Source: Fulvivirga ligni
GTDB taxonomy: Bacteria; Bacteroidota; Bacteroidia; Cytophagales; Cyclobacteriaceae
Assembly (NCBI RefSeq): GCF_021389935.1
Contig: NZ_CP089979.1
Location: 3,267,001-3,331,000 of the forward strand
DNA length: 64,000 nucleotides
Reading direction: 5' to 3'
Part shown: piece by piece, positions 1-10,200 of the stretch
Position numbering within the stretch: the stretch's first letter is position 1
How the letters are laid out: each line of letters opens with the position of its first letter
Made by a program: the position numbers and the translations under genes
The notes under the pieces: generated by a model
The model's database searches: none
Seen by the model: only the letters and a program-made list of their open reading frames with translations
Told to the model about the DNA's origin: nothing

Positions 1-1
1 C

Positions 2-1414
2 TATGAGCCTATTAGGTTAAATGGCAATATTGTAGGCATCTTGTATGTAGGTGTAAAAGAAAAGGATCTTTCTTTTCTTAAAGAGAAGTTTTATGCGAAA
101 CACTATATCAAATCTGGATATCCATATTTGCTTACCAAGGAGGGAACGCTACTCATAGATCCTTTGCATGAGGGCGCCAGTGTACAGGATATGACCTGGT
201 TTAGCCGAATGCGCAACGAGAAAGAAGGAGTGATCACCAACCAGTGGGGTGGTAAAGAAAATCAGACTATGATGCATTTCTTTACGCATTATAAGTTTTT
301 TGATATGACCCTGGCCATTGCAGTTCCTAAAGCTGAGTTGCTGGATGATCCTCTAAATTCTCTCAGAGATATCATTTTCATCGGACTCAGTATCATTTTA
401 GTGGGTTTTTTAGTGCTGGTTTCCATATTTGTGCGCCAACAGGTGGCCCCGCTACAAGTCATCAATGATCAGCTCAGAAAAGTGGCTGATAGAAAGAATG
501 TAGAGCCTTTGACTATCGATAGAGAAGATGAAGTTGGAACCATCAACGAATCGTTGAATAAAGTAATTCGAGGCTTTGAAGGAACGACTGAGTTTGCCAA
601 GGCCATTGGAGAAAGGAAGTTCGAAGTAGAATTTAAGGCCCTCAGCGATGAGGACGTGCTAGGTCAGGCTTTGATAAATATGAGAGATAGCTTGAAGCAA
701 GCCGCCGATGATTACGATCAGCGAAACTGGATCAGCCAGGGGCATAATAAGCTAAATGCTATTATAAGGGTAAATCAGGACTCTATTCAGAATTTGTGTA
801 AAGCATTATTGCCAGAGCTAGTGAGTTATGTAAATGCTTGCCAATGCGGTGTATTTGTGCAGGAGCAGGAAGGCGATAAAACATACCTGGAGCTTAAAGG
901 AACCTACGCCTGGGGAAGGCACAGACACAATACGGGTAGAATTGAAGTAGATCCCGACATGGCACACAGCCTTATCGATCAGGTATTCCTTGAGAAGAAG
1001 TACATAGTCATGAATGACCTGCCTGATGGGTTTGTGAATATTACCTCTGGTCTTGGTGAGGCCAATCCTAATAATATCATCATTTTGCCATTGATCTATA
1101 ACGATGAGGTGATGGGAGTAATGGAAATAGCCACCTTTAATAAGATAGATCAGAAAATAGAAGAGTTTTTACAGCAGGTGGCAGAGAGCATGGCGTCTAC
1201 TATTGAATCATTGATTACCAATGCCCAGACTAAAAAGCTACTGGAAGAAACCCAAAAGAAAACCAGTGAAGTAACTTCTATGGAAGAGGAGGTGAGACAA
1301 AACCTTGAAGAAATGCAGGCTACAAATGAAGAAATGAATAGAAAAGAGAGGGAGTATCTTTCTAAAATAGCCGAGCTGGAAGCTAAGTTAAAGGAGAAAG
1401 AGGACGAAAAATAA
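2..1414 (+). CDS. Cache-HAMP-GAF membrane sensor, 5' end cut by window
   Basis: This is the C-terminal 470 residues of a membrane sensory protein; the frame is open to the window edge, so the start lies upstream. The first visible residues (EPIRLNGNIVGILYVGV) look like the end of an extracytoplasmic Cache domain. A membrane segment follows at about residues 123-144, then a HAMP-like linker, a GAF domain at about 255-405, and a charged coiled coil to the end. The GAF and coiled coil (EEEVRQNLEEMQATNEEM) closely resemble the receptors at 3539 and 7263. There is no kinase, GGDEF or methyl-accepting output domain. The family is clear; the partner it signals to is unknown. Confidence 0.8.
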   Translation, partial: YEPIRLNGNIVGILYVGVKEKDLSFLKEKFYAKHYIKSGYPYLLTKEGTLLIDPLHEGASVQDMTWFSRMRNEKEGVITNQWGGKENQTMMHFFTHYKFFDMTLAIAVPKAELLDDPLNSLRDIIFIGLSIILVGFLVLVSIFVRQQVAPLQVINDQLRKVADRKNVEPLTIDREDEVGTINESLNKVIRGFEGTTEFAKAIGERKFEVEFKALSDEDVLGQALINMRDSLKQAADDYDQRNWISQGHNKLNAIIRVNQDSIQNLCKALLPELVSYVNACQCGVFVQEQEGDKTYLELKGTYAWGRHRHNTGRIEVDPDMAHSLIDQVFLEKKYIVMNDLPDGFVNITSGLGEANPNNIIILPLIYNDEVMGVMEIATFNKIDQKIEEFLQQVAESMASTIESLITNAQTKKLLEETQKKTSEVTSMEEEVRQNLEEMQATNEEMNRKEREYLSKIAELEAKLKEKEDEK

Positions 1415-1421
1415 AAGAAGT

Positions 1422-1452
1422 CATTCTCAAGAGCCATCAGCTCTTGAGAATG
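1422..1452. terminator. Bidirectional terminator between convergent genes
   Basis: A perfect 13-bp inverted repeat (CATTCTCAAGAGC / GCTCTTGAGAATG) with a 5-nt loop lies between the stop codons of the sensor gene and pgi, which converge here. It is flanked by A/T-rich sequence on both sides, so it can serve both strands. Confidence 0.75.
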
Positions 1453-1460
1453 CTTATAAT

Positions 1461-3107
1461 TTAAGCTTTAAAAGCCTTGTATTGATTGATCAACCCATTA
1501 GTAGAGCTATCATGTGATGTAATCGCGTCTGTTCCGCTAAGCTCAGGTAATATCTTCTTGGCCAGTTGCTTACCAAGTTCTACTCCCCATTGGTCAAAGC
1601 TAAATATGTTCCATATGGCTCCCTGAACGAATATCTTATGCTCATACATAGCGATAAGACTACCCAATGTTCTAGGAGTTAATTGCTTGAATAAAAAGGA
1701 GTTGGTTGGTCTGTTGCCTGAGAATTCTTTGAAAGCTGTCAAGAAATTCTTGTCTTCCTCAGACATTCCAGAAAGCTCGCTTTTCACTTCCTCTTTAGTT
1801 TTTCCATTCATCAAAGCTTCAGTCTGAGCAAAGAAATTGGCCATTAGCTTATCATGGTGGTCTCCAATAGGATTATAACTGATAGCAGGCGCAAGGAAAT
1901 CGCATGGAATAAGCTTAGTTCCCTGGTGAATTAGCTGATAAAAAGCATGCTGGCCATTTGTTCCAGGTTCACCCCAGATAATAGGACCTGTTTGGTAGTC
2001 AACGGCCTTACCGTTTCTGTCTACTGATTTACCATTACTTTCCATATCACCCTGCTGGAAATAAGCAGCGAAACGATGCATATACTGATCATAAGGAAGC
2101 AAAGCATGTGACTGCGCACCGTAGAAATTGTTATACCAGATGCCTAAAAGACCAAGAATTACAGGGATATTCTCATTAAAGTCGGTTGATTTAAAGTGAT
2201 TATCCATAGCATGAGCACCTTCTAACAGTTCTTCGAAAGCATCATACCCAATGGTACAAGCTATTGAAAGCCCAATAGCAGACCATAAAGAGTATCTTCC
2301 TCCAACCCAATCCCAGAACTCGAACATATTCTGTGTATCGATGCCGAATTCAGAAACAGCTTCTGCGTTTGTAGAGATGGCTACAAAGTGCTTTTTAATA
2401 TGCTCTTCATCAGCAGCCTGTTCCAGGAACCATGATCTGGCAGTGTGCGCATTGGTCATCGTTTCTTGAGTAGTAAACGTTTTAGAGGCGATCATGAACA
2501 ACGTGGTTTCAGGATCAGCCTTCTTCAAAGTTTCTGCTATATGAGTACCATCTACATTGGATACAAAGTAGGTGTCAATATTTTCTTTCTTAAACGGCTT
2601 CAGTGCTTCTGTTACCATTACAGGGCCAAGGTCAGACCCACCAATACCAATATTAATAATGGTGTTGATAGACTTGCCAGTATACCCTTTCCAGCTGCCG
2701 CTGGTAATGGCATTAGAAAACTCTTTCATTTGAGCCAAAACAGCTTGTACAGCAGGCATCACATCCTTTCCGTCCACCTTAATCTCACTGCCAGACATAT
2801 TACGAAGAGCGGTATGAAGCACAGCTCTTTTCTCAGTAGCATTAATCAGCTCACCTGAAAACATACCTTCAATGGCTTGTTTCAGCTGAGTCTCTTTGGC
2901 TAATGATATGAGTAAATCTATAGTTTCTTTTGAAATTCTATTTTTAGAATAATCAAAAAGTATGTCTTCAAATTTCAGGGTAAATTCTTCAAACCTCTTA
3001 GGGTCTTGAGCAAACTGCTCTTTCATTTGAATTTCCTGTGTACTGGAAAAATGGTCGCTTAGTTTTTTCCATGCATCCGTACTAGTTGGGTCTATATTCG
3101 GGAACAT
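1461..3107 (-). CDS. pgi: Glucose-6-phosphate isomerase
   Basis: Cytoplasmic enzyme interconverting glucose 6-phosphate and fructose 6-phosphate in glycolysis and gluconeogenesis. The 548-residue protein has the normal full length for the family. The signature GIGGSDLGP is at residues 154-162. The active-site stretch [18 protein letters not shown] and the C-terminal signature region [15 protein letters not shown] are intact. The start [13 protein letters not shown] is typical. It stands alone on the minus strand, converging on the sensor gene and divergent from the next gene, so it is probably monocistronic. The identification is secure. Confidence 0.97.
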   Translation of the reverse strand: MFPNIDPTSTDAWKKLSDHFSSTQEIQMKEQFAQDPKRFEEFTLKFEDILFDYSKNRISKETIDLLISLAKETQLKQAIEGMFSGELINATEKRAVLHTALRNMSGSEIKVDGKDVMPAVQAVLAQMKEFSNAITSGSWKGYTGKSINTIINIGIGGSDLGPVMVTEALKPFKKENIDTYFVSNVDGTHIAETLKKADPETTLFMIASKTFTTQETMTNAHTARSWFLEQAADEEHIKKHFVAISTNAEAVSEFGIDTQNMFEFWDWVGGRYSLWSAIGLSIACTIGYDAFEELLEGAHAMDNHFKSTDFNENIPVILGLLGIWYNNFYGAQSHALLPYDQYMHRFAAYFQQGDMESNGKSVDRNGKAVDYQTGPIIWGEPGTNGQHAFYQLIHQGTKLIPCDFLAPAISYNPIGDHHDKLMANFFAQTEALMNGKTKEEVKSELSGMSEEDKNFLTAFKEFSGNRPTNSFLFKQLTPRTLGSLIAMYEHKIFVQGAIWNIFSFDQWGVELGKQLAKKILPELSGTDAITSHDSSTNGLINQYKAFKA

Positions 3108-3213
3108 ATTATTTCTTTTTTGTGTCTCTAAGGGGCGAATTTATAAAAGTGAAGCCAACTATGAGCAGAAATTAACAGAAAATTAAAATCAGGAGTTCAC
3201 CTTTTAGAGGTGT

Positions 3214-3269
3214 TTAGTATATACCTTTATCCAATTCCACAGGATGGAAAAACTTCCAACCTTTGGAAG
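3214..3269 (+). promoter_or_regulatory. Upstream element shared with the 7263 receptor gene, plus hairpin
   Basis: TTAGTATATA-C-CT followed by ATCCAATT (3214-3236) recurs as TTAGTATATA-G-CT followed by ATCCATTT at 7198-7220, upstream of the paralogous receptor. Downstream lies a perfect hairpin CTTCCAA-CCT-TTGGAAG (3253-3269) followed by a T-run. As pgi is divergent there is no plus-strand gene to terminate here, so a leader or operator role is inferred. Confidence 0.3.
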
Positions 3270-3342
3270 CCAGATTTTTTAAACTTAGGTATATTTTTTA
3301 ATTAAAATCGTTTTAATCAATTGGCACAATTATCATTAGAAA

Positions 3343-3501
3343 ATGGAAAAACCTAGCATGATAGAGATAGTTAAGAGTTTGTGGAAAAAGATCTGTGCAT
3401 TCATCAATGGCGATAATGATGATGACCAGGATTATGGAGAGAGAGCAGCACTAAAGCCCGTTTATGTGCAGAGTAGGTCAGGGAATTACGGCCGATTTTA
3501 A
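3343..3501 (+). CDS. Possible small protein, 52 aa
   Basis: An ATG-started frame of 52 codons ends in TAA 37 bp before the receptor gene at 3539. The product starts with an amphipathic segment (MIEIVKSLWKKICAFI), followed by an acidic stretch (DNDDDQDYGE) and a basic C-terminus. The putative shared promoter-like element lies about 110 bp upstream, so it could be the first gene of a two-gene unit. I recognise no family. It could equally be untranslated leader. Confidence 0.35.
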   Translation: MEKPSMIEIVKSLWKKICAFINGDNDDDQDYGERAALKPVYVQSRSGNYGRF

Positions 3502-3538
3502 AGAATTAATAACCAACTAAATAATTTTTACATAACAT

Positions 3539-5764
3539 ATGAAACTTCGTTCATCTGTATACATTACAGCGGCGGTTGCGGTGGCAGGAGCGCTTATAGC
3601 ATTGATGGTTTTTTGGGTACAGAAAAAAACTATAGATACCTACGATACCTACATGCCTTATGTGACATTAGGTAATAATGTAAAAAACATAACAACAAAG
3701 TCTCATCTATCATTTGAAAAGTATACATCAGGAGATCAAAGCGTTGACCTGAAGGAAAAGGTTTTTGAACCTTTAAATGAATCTCTGAGCGGATTAATGG
3801 ATGCTAAGAGGGCACAGCAGACAGATTTAGACAAATACGCGATGCTGAATGATGAGCACGTATCCAGACTCATTGATCAAAGCATTGTAAGTGTTGAGAA
3901 TCTGAAGTCCTTATCTGTTAAAAAGCAGGAGTCTGCAGAAGACGAAAGTATAGACCGATCTTTTAGCGCCGCTTATGACCATTTGCAAGTAAATATTAAC
4001 GAGCTGGTAGACCACGTTACCAATAAGATGGAAACTGAGGCCGCCAATCTGCAGTTGGTCTCTATTGTAATCACAATATTGATTGTAGTAATATTTGTAC
4101 TACTATGCTGGTTCATATTCAGAATGCAGAACAGAAACGAGACAGTTTCTAAAGAAAATAAAGAAAAGCTTAAGCATGAGAAGGAGAGAATCGATAAAAT
4201 GACCGTTTTCGTTGATTCAATCACTTCTGGAAATTTTGAGAACGATCTGGAGTTAGATGCTGAAAAAGATGCACTAGCTGCCACTTTGAGTAAAATGAAA
4301 GGTCAGCTTCAAGCTAACCAACAAGAAGATAATAGAAGAAACTGGATCAATACCGGACTGGCTAATTTTGGAGAATTACTTAGAAGTGACGCTGAGATGG
4401 CCACTTTAGGTGATAGTATTATCAGTAATTTGGTTAACTATCTTAAAGCCAATCAAGGGGGCCTTTTTGTAATTGAAGGAGCGGATACCAGTGAGCCTTA
4501 CTTGGAACTAAAGGCGGCATATGCTTATCAGAGAAAGAAATATGTAGACGTTAAAATATATCCAGGCCAAGGTCTTACAGGGCAGTGCTGGATTGAAGGA
4601 CAAAGAGTGTTCTTAAAAGAGGTGCCTGATGACTATATGAATATTACTTCAGGTTTAGGAGAGGCGCTTCCAAGCTGCATCTTACTCATTCCACTAAAGA
4701 TCAATGATGAGACTTATGGAGTGTTAGAACTTGCCTCATTCCATGTGTTTGAAGATTTTGAAATAGAATTTGTAGAAAAACTAGCCGAGAGTATTGCTTC
4801 TACCATATCTAATGCGAAGATAAATTCCACCACTCAGGAGTTGTTGGAGTCTAGTCAGGAACAATCAGAAATGCTTAGAGCTCAGGAAGAGGAGATGCGT
4901 CAGAACATGGAGGAACTACAGGCCACTCAGGAAGAGATGGAAAGGGTTTCTACTGAGATGAGAGAGCAAATCAAAATTATAGACATGACCATGGCTACTG
5001 CAGAGTTTGATATGTCAGGCCATGTAAAAGAAGTGAATGATAACTTCCTCAATCTGATGGGCTATACTAAAGCGGAGGTGATTGATAAACATCATAGAAT
5101 GTTTGTGAATGATGAGGAGAAGAATTCTGCTGAGTATGCTACATTCTGGGAGAAATTGAATAGAGGAGAATCACTGAATGCCGAATATCACAGAGTGGCT
5201 AAAAATGGTGCCGATGTTTGGATCAAAGGTATTTATACTCCTCTTTTAGATAAGACCGGAAGACCGGTGAGAGTAGTGAAGTTTGCTCAGAACATTACCA
5301 AGGAGAGGCAGCAGCAGAGAAATCTGGCTAAGATTGCTAATGAAATGACTGAGCAGTTAAAAGTGATCAATGCTACCATGTCTACTGTAGAGTTTGATCT
5401 GAAAGGTAATGTGATTGGTGTGAACAATAATTTCCTTGATTTATTGAGCTACACTAAAGAGGAGATCATGGGACTAAACCATATCTCATTGCTACCTCCT
5501 GAAGAGCAAGATGTCGAAAGACATGTAGAGTTCTGGGCTGATCTCGCGACAGGTCAATCTTACAATAATGAGTTCAGACTTAAAACAAAAGGAGGCTCAG
5601 ATGTATGGATAAAAGGTATGTATAGCCCCGTGTTAAATAATGAAGGTGAACCTCTTAAAGTACTCACCTTTGCTTATGACATCAGTATAGAAAAAGCTCA
5701 GCAGGACATGATGATGGATCAGCTGAAAGAACTAGATGAGTTAAAAAGAACCTTACAGGTTTAA
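3539..5764 (+). CDS. Membrane receptor: 4-helix sensor, GAF, coiled coil, two PAS
   Basis: A 741-residue sensory protein. The order is: membrane segment (about 6-28), a helical extracytoplasmic domain of about 140 residues, a second membrane segment (172-194), a helical linker, a GAF domain (about 285-425), a coiled coil with QEEEMRQNMEELQATQEEM (about 430-480), and two PAS domains (about 483-598 and 610-720). PAS1 has the KHHRMFV motif seen in PAS domains of chemotaxis-type receptors such as BdlA. It ends after PAS2 in a short coil, with no kinase, cyclase or MCP domain. It probably signals through protein contacts. It ends at a clear terminator. Confidence 0.85.
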   Translation: MKLRSSVYITAAVAVAGALIALMVFWVQKKTIDTYDTYMPYVTLGNNVKNITTKSHLSFEKYTSGDQSVDLKEKVFEPLNESLSGLMDAKRAQQTDLDKYAMLNDEHVSRLIDQSIVSVENLKSLSVKKQESAEDESIDRSFSAAYDHLQVNINELVDHVTNKMETEAANLQLVSIVITILIVVIFVLLCWFIFRMQNRNETVSKENKEKLKHEKERIDKMTVFVDSITSGNFENDLELDAEKDALAATLSKMKGQLQANQQEDNRRNWINTGLANFGELLRSDAEMATLGDSIISNLVNYLKANQGGLFVIEGADTSEPYLELKAAYAYQRKKYVDVKIYPGQGLTGQCWIEGQRVFLKEVPDDYMNITSGLGEALPSCILLIPLKINDETYGVLELASFHVFEDFEIEFVEKLAESIASTISNAKINSTTQELLESSQEQSEMLRAQEEEMRQNMEELQATQEEMERVSTEMREQIKIIDMTMATAEFDMSGHVKEVNDNFLNLMGYTKAEVIDKHHRMFVNDEEKNSAEYATFWEKLNRGESLNAEYHRVAKNGADVWIKGIYTPLLDKTGRPVRVVKFAQNITKERQQQRNLAKIANEMTEQLKVINATMSTVEFDLKGNVIGVNNNFLDLLSYTKEEIMGLNHISLLPPEEQDVERHVEFWADLATGQSYNNEFRLKTKGGSDVWIKGMYSPVLNNEGEPLKVLTFAYDISIEKAQQDMMMDQLKELDELKRTLQV

Positions 5765-5791
5765 AAAATTCCCTTATAAATTAGTTGTTAG

Positions 5792-5824
5792 AATCACGCT
5801 TCATCATGAGGCGTGATTTTTTTG
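5792..5824 (+). terminator. Rho-independent terminator of the receptor gene
   Basis: Inverted repeat AATCACGC / GCGTGATT, extendable inward with a G-U pair, followed directly by a run of T. It starts 28 bp after the stop codon at 5764. Confidence 0.85.
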
Positions 5825-5827
5825 TTA

Positions 5828-5857
5828 TTGGTGTTTTGACCTTCCTAAGTAGTTTTG
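5828..5857 (+). promoter_or_regulatory. Possible Bacteroidota sigma-A promoter of the GH88 gene
   Basis: TTG (5828-5830) and TAGTTTTG (5850-5857) are 19 bp apart and match the Bacteroidota -33 TTG / -7 TAnnTTTG consensus. They lie just after the upstream terminator and about 45 bp before the ATG at 5901. Confidence 0.4.
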
Positions 5858-5900
5858 GCTGGAAAGTTTGAGTTATATTAGTTGCAAACTTATTCCTATC

Positions 5901-7106
5901 ATGAATCTACGCACTCTAAATCTTGCTCTGGTAGCACTTATTTCGTTTCTTTTTGCCTCATGCACTTCTAATAAAGAAAATGCCAAAGAACCCATTAATC
6001 AATTAAGCTTAAAGGAAATCTGCGAACAAAACTTAAAAGAAGCAGCTGATAACTACAGTTATATGGCTACCCAACTTCCTGCTGGTCAGTTTCCTAAAAC
6101 GTTCATTGATGGCAAGCTGGAAACCAGCGGTAGTGACTGGTGGTGCAGTGGTTTTTATCCAGGAGCTCTTATTTACCTGTATCAAAATAGTAAGGATACC
6201 ACGCTGCTAAATGAAGCAAAACGCATGCTGCACCTCTTAGAAAAGGAACAGTATAATACCTCAACTCATGATTTAGGCTTCATGATGTTTTGTAGCTACG
6301 GTAATGCTTTGCAAGTGGAGAATGACTCTACTTACAAATCCATTTTAATAAATAGTGCGAAGTCACTTTCTTCAAGGTTCAATCCGAAGGTGGGATGCAT
6401 CAAGTCCTGGGATTCTAAGCCTGAAGACTTCCTGGTGATTATAGATAATATGATGAATCTGGAGTTATTGTTCTGGGCCACGCAAGAAACGGGTGACTCT
6501 AGTTATTACAATATTGCTGTTACACATGCGAACACCACTTTAAAGAATCATTTCAGATCAGATAATAGTTCTTATCATGTGCTCAACTATAATGCGGAGA
6601 CGGGCGCAGTGCAAGAAAAGAAAACAGCACAAGGGTATGCTGATAGTTCTGCATGGGCCAGAGGTCAAAGCTGGGGTTTATATGGCTACACATCCACCTA
6701 TCGTCTTACAAAAGATAAAGCATACCTGGATCAGGCTGTGAAGATCGCTGATTTTCTCTTGCAACATCCGAATCTGCCAGAAGACAAAATTCCTTACTGG
6801 GATTATAATGCTCCGGACATCCCTAACGCCCCACGTGATGCATCCGCAGCAGCTATTATGGCTTCTGCCTTATTGGAATTGAAGGATTACGTCCAGGAGG
6901 ATAAAGCACAAGCATATGTCCAAGTGGCGGAAACTATCATCAGAAATTTGTCAGCAGATCATTATCGTGCTTCCCCGGAAGAGGTCGGAGGCTTTATTCT
7001 AAAGCACAGTGTAGGGCATAAGCCTGCAGGCTCGGAGATTGATGTGCCTATTACCTATGCAGACTATTATTATATAGAAGCCATGAAGAGGTATCTCAAT
7101 GACTAG
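5901..7106 (+). CDS. GH88 unsaturated uronyl hydrolase, lipoprotein
   Basis: Glycoside hydrolase family 88 (unsaturated glucuronyl hydrolase type). Such enzymes hydrolyse the 4,5-unsaturated uronic acid left at the non-reducing end by polysaccharide lyases. Seen: DWWCSGFYPGALIYLY near the N-terminus, the Asp of HDLGF and the Asp of IIDNMMNLELL at the two catalytic-Asp positions, and RDASAAAIMASALLEL near the C-terminus. I chose ATG 5901, 11 codons inside the longest frame, because it gives a compact lipoprotein signal peptide (LISFLFASC). It sits alone between two receptor genes, with its own promoter candidate. Its substrate may be sensed by these neighbours, but that is inference. Confidence 0.85.
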   Translation: MNLRTLNLALVALISFLFASCTSNKENAKEPINQLSLKEICEQNLKEAADNYSYMATQLPAGQFPKTFIDGKLETSGSDWWCSGFYPGALIYLYQNSKDTTLLNEAKRMLHLLEKEQYNTSTHDLGFMMFCSYGNALQVENDSTYKSILINSAKSLSSRFNPKVGCIKSWDSKPEDFLVIIDNMMNLELLFWATQETGDSSYYNIAVTHANTTLKNHFRSDNSSYHVLNYNAETGAVQEKKTAQGYADSSAWARGQSWGLYGYTSTYRLTKDKAYLDQAVKIADFLLQHPNLPEDKIPYWDYNAPDIPNAPRDASAAAIMASALLELKDYVQEDKAQAYVQVAETIIRNLSADHYRASPEEVGGFILKHSVGHKPAGSEIDVPITYADYYYIEAMKRYLND

Positions 7107-7142
7107 AATGTTAAAAAGTGTTAAAAACTGATAAAACCTTAC

Positions 7143-7220
7143 ATCCAATTCAGGAATTGGATTCCAATTTCTGGACAAATTAAAATTGTATGGAAAATTA
7201 GTATATAGCTAAATCCATTT
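7143..7220 (+). promoter_or_regulatory. Palindrome and shared element upstream of the large receptor
   Basis: ATCCAATTC-AG-GAATTGGAT (7143-7162) is a near-perfect 20-bp palindrome without a following T-run, so an operator is more likely than a terminator. Further on, 7198-7220 repeats the element found at 3214-3236 upstream of the paralogous receptor. Both lie within 120 bp of the ATG at 7263. Confidence 0.35.
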
Positions 7221-7262
7221 AAAGGCATATCTACGTAAAATATAAAGTTGGCATAATAATGA

Positions 7263-10200
7263 ATGTCAATAATCAAAATCTACGATATGTCAGACAAAAA
7301 AATAAAGGCATTTATCATCGGTGGTGGTATTGTCACATTGGCGGCTTTAATTATGATCATTGTTTTAGGCCTGGATGCAAAGACGGCTTATGATAATCAC
7401 CTCACTTATAACAATGTTGTCAAAAGAATAAAAAATCATACATCTCAAGGCTGGTCGAAATATGGCGAGTTTACAACGGATAAACTCAGTACAGAATCTT
7501 TCATTCATCCATTTGAGGAAAGTAAGGCTGACCTTATGGAGCTTCTTAAATCAGAGGTTTCATTCTTTCAGCAAAATGACGTACAACATGAACTGAAAAA
7601 AGCTGTGGTTTCCCTGGAAACATTCAAGCAGCAAGCCTCAGCTAAGCATACTCAGCTTACTACATTATCTTTAGGAGAAGAGGTGGCTAATGTTAATCTA
7701 TCCGTTTATTATGAAGCTATAATTAATAGTGTCAATAGCCTAGACATTGCAGTCGGTAACGCCATGACAAGTGAAATTGATGCAGTAAAATCATTGATCA
7801 CAATTGTGCTGGCTTTATTTACGCTTCTGGTACTAGTGACTGCTGCACTTATCTACTTGTTTAAAAAGAGGCAAAACGCTCTAATTGAAGAGAAAGCAAA
7901 AATCCTGAACCAAGAGAAAGAAAAAGGAGAATTCAGTTTTCAAATGGTTAAAGCCATTTCAGAAGCCGATTTTGATTCAGAAATCTACGATCCTATCAAA
8001 GATGAATTAACTGACTTATTAAAGGACTTAAGAATTCAGCTAAAATCAGATCATAAAGAAGATGAGCAGAGAAACTGGACGAATACAGGACTAGCCAAAT
8101 TTGGAAATATCCTTGGTAGCCATGATAACCTGCATGAAATGTGCGATGTGCTGATCAGTGAGCTAGTGAAATATCTTGGCGTAAACCAGGCAGGCTTGTT
8201 CATTAGAGAAACAGCGGATGGAGAAGAGTACATGGAGCTGATGGCCACATATGCTTATCAACGTAAAAAATTCATTACTAAGAAAATATATCCTGGTGAA
8301 GGTTTAGTGGGCCAGTGCTGGTTAGAAGGCGACACCATACTATTAAAGGAGATTCCTGAAGCTTATGTGAGTATAACCTCAGGTCTGGGAGAGGCCTTAC
8401 CAAATACACTTCTTATTATACCTATAAAAGCAAATGAGGAGGTACATGGTGTAATAGAATTGGCAGCATTTAATGATATACCCCAGTATAGAATAGACTT
8501 CGTTGAAAATGTTTGCGAGAGAATAGCCTCAGTGGTGGCTAACCTAAAGAATAGCACTTTCACGAAGAATCTATTAGATGAAACAAAACTGCAAGCTGAA
8601 GCTCTTCAGGCACAGGAAGAGGAGATGAGACAGAACATGGAAGAGCTTCAAGCTACGCAGGAGGAGATGGAACGAGTGGCCAAAGAAATGGAGGGTCAAA
8701 TAAGAGTGATTAATTCAACCATGGCTACCATTGAATTTGACATAACTGGTGATATCAGAGAGGCCAACGATAACTTCCTGAAGCTGATGGAATACCAGAA
8801 GGGCGAGATTATAGGAAAGCATCATGGCATTTTTGTGGACGCAGAATATAGAGAAAGCACTGATTATAAAATGTTTTGGAAGCGCCTATCTCAAGGTGAG
8901 GCTTTCGAGGGTGAGTTCACACGCTTTACGAAAACAGGTAAGCGGGTTTGGATAAAGGGAATGTATAGCCCTATACATGATCAGCATGGTAAACTGGTAA
9001 AGGTTGTAAAGTTTGCTTATGACATCACACAGGAAAAGGAGCAAAGACTTCAGATGAGTAACGTAGCTCAAGAAGTGTCAGAGCAATTAAGAATAATTAA
9101 CGCTGCAATAGCTACCATTGAATTTGATCTTGAAGGTAATATCAAAGATGCCAACGATAACTTTTTAGGCCTAATGGGCTATAAGAAAGAAGAAATTGTG
9201 GGAAAACACCATAAGATTTTTGTGAAGAAAGAGGATGTAGAGTCTGAAAAGTACTGGGATTCTTGGAAGAGGCTAGGGCAGGGCGAGTCTATTCAAGGTG
9301 AATTTGAAAGGATTACCAAGAAAGGACAAAAAGTTTGGATCCGAGGTGTTTACAGCACGGTATTCGATAATGAAGGAAACCCTGTTAGAGTAATTAAATT
9401 GGCCTATGACATCACACGTGAGAAGTTGCAACAAATGGAAATGACTTATGTGTCGAAAGAGATGTCTGAGCAGATGAGGGTGATCAATTCCACATTAGCA
9501 ACGGTAGAGTTCGATTTGGATGGAACAATTACGAATGCTAATAGTACCTTTCTGAAGCTGATGAAATATGAGAGGAAAGAGGTGATTAATCAGCATCACA
9601 GAATGTTTGTGTCAGAAGAGGAAGCTTCGACAGCCAATTATAGAAGCTTCTGGAAAGAGCTCGGCAAAGGGGCAAATTTTGAAGGCGAATTCAAAAGGTA
9701 TAATAAAGATGGTGAAGCCATCTGGATTAAAGGAGTTTATAGCTGCATAAAAGACAATGATGGCAACCCGGTGCGAGTAATCAAATTTGTTTACGATATC
9801 ACTGAAGAGGTAAAGCAAAGAGAAAAAATTAAAAGAGAGGCGAAAAGTTCACAGGAACAGCTTCGCCTGGTAAATGCTACTATAGCTACAGTGGAGTTTG
9901 ACTTACAAGGAAATGTTCTCAATGCTAATGATAAGTTCCTTTTCCTGATGGAATATGAGGCTCACGAAGTGATAGGAAAGCACCACAGCATGTTTGTGAG
10001 TAACAAGATGTCTGGTTCTAAAGCGTATGAGAATTTTTGGAAAAGACTGGCAGATGGAGAACATATAGATGGAGAGTTTAGACGGTGCACGAAAAGTGGG
10101 AAGGAAGTATGGATTAAGGGAATTTATAGCAGTGTGAACGATGAGAAGGGTAATCCTATAAAAGTGATGAAGTACGTTTATGACATTACCAATCAAAAGA

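Noticed and set aside
2445-2858. Plus-strand open frame of 137 codons inside pgi
   Set aside because: Antisense of a highly conserved enzyme; no domain, no start signal.
8700-10190. Tandem DNA repeats as a CRISPR-like or satellite array
   Set aside because: The periodicity is explained by four PAS domains in one reading frame, and the DNA copies have diverged.
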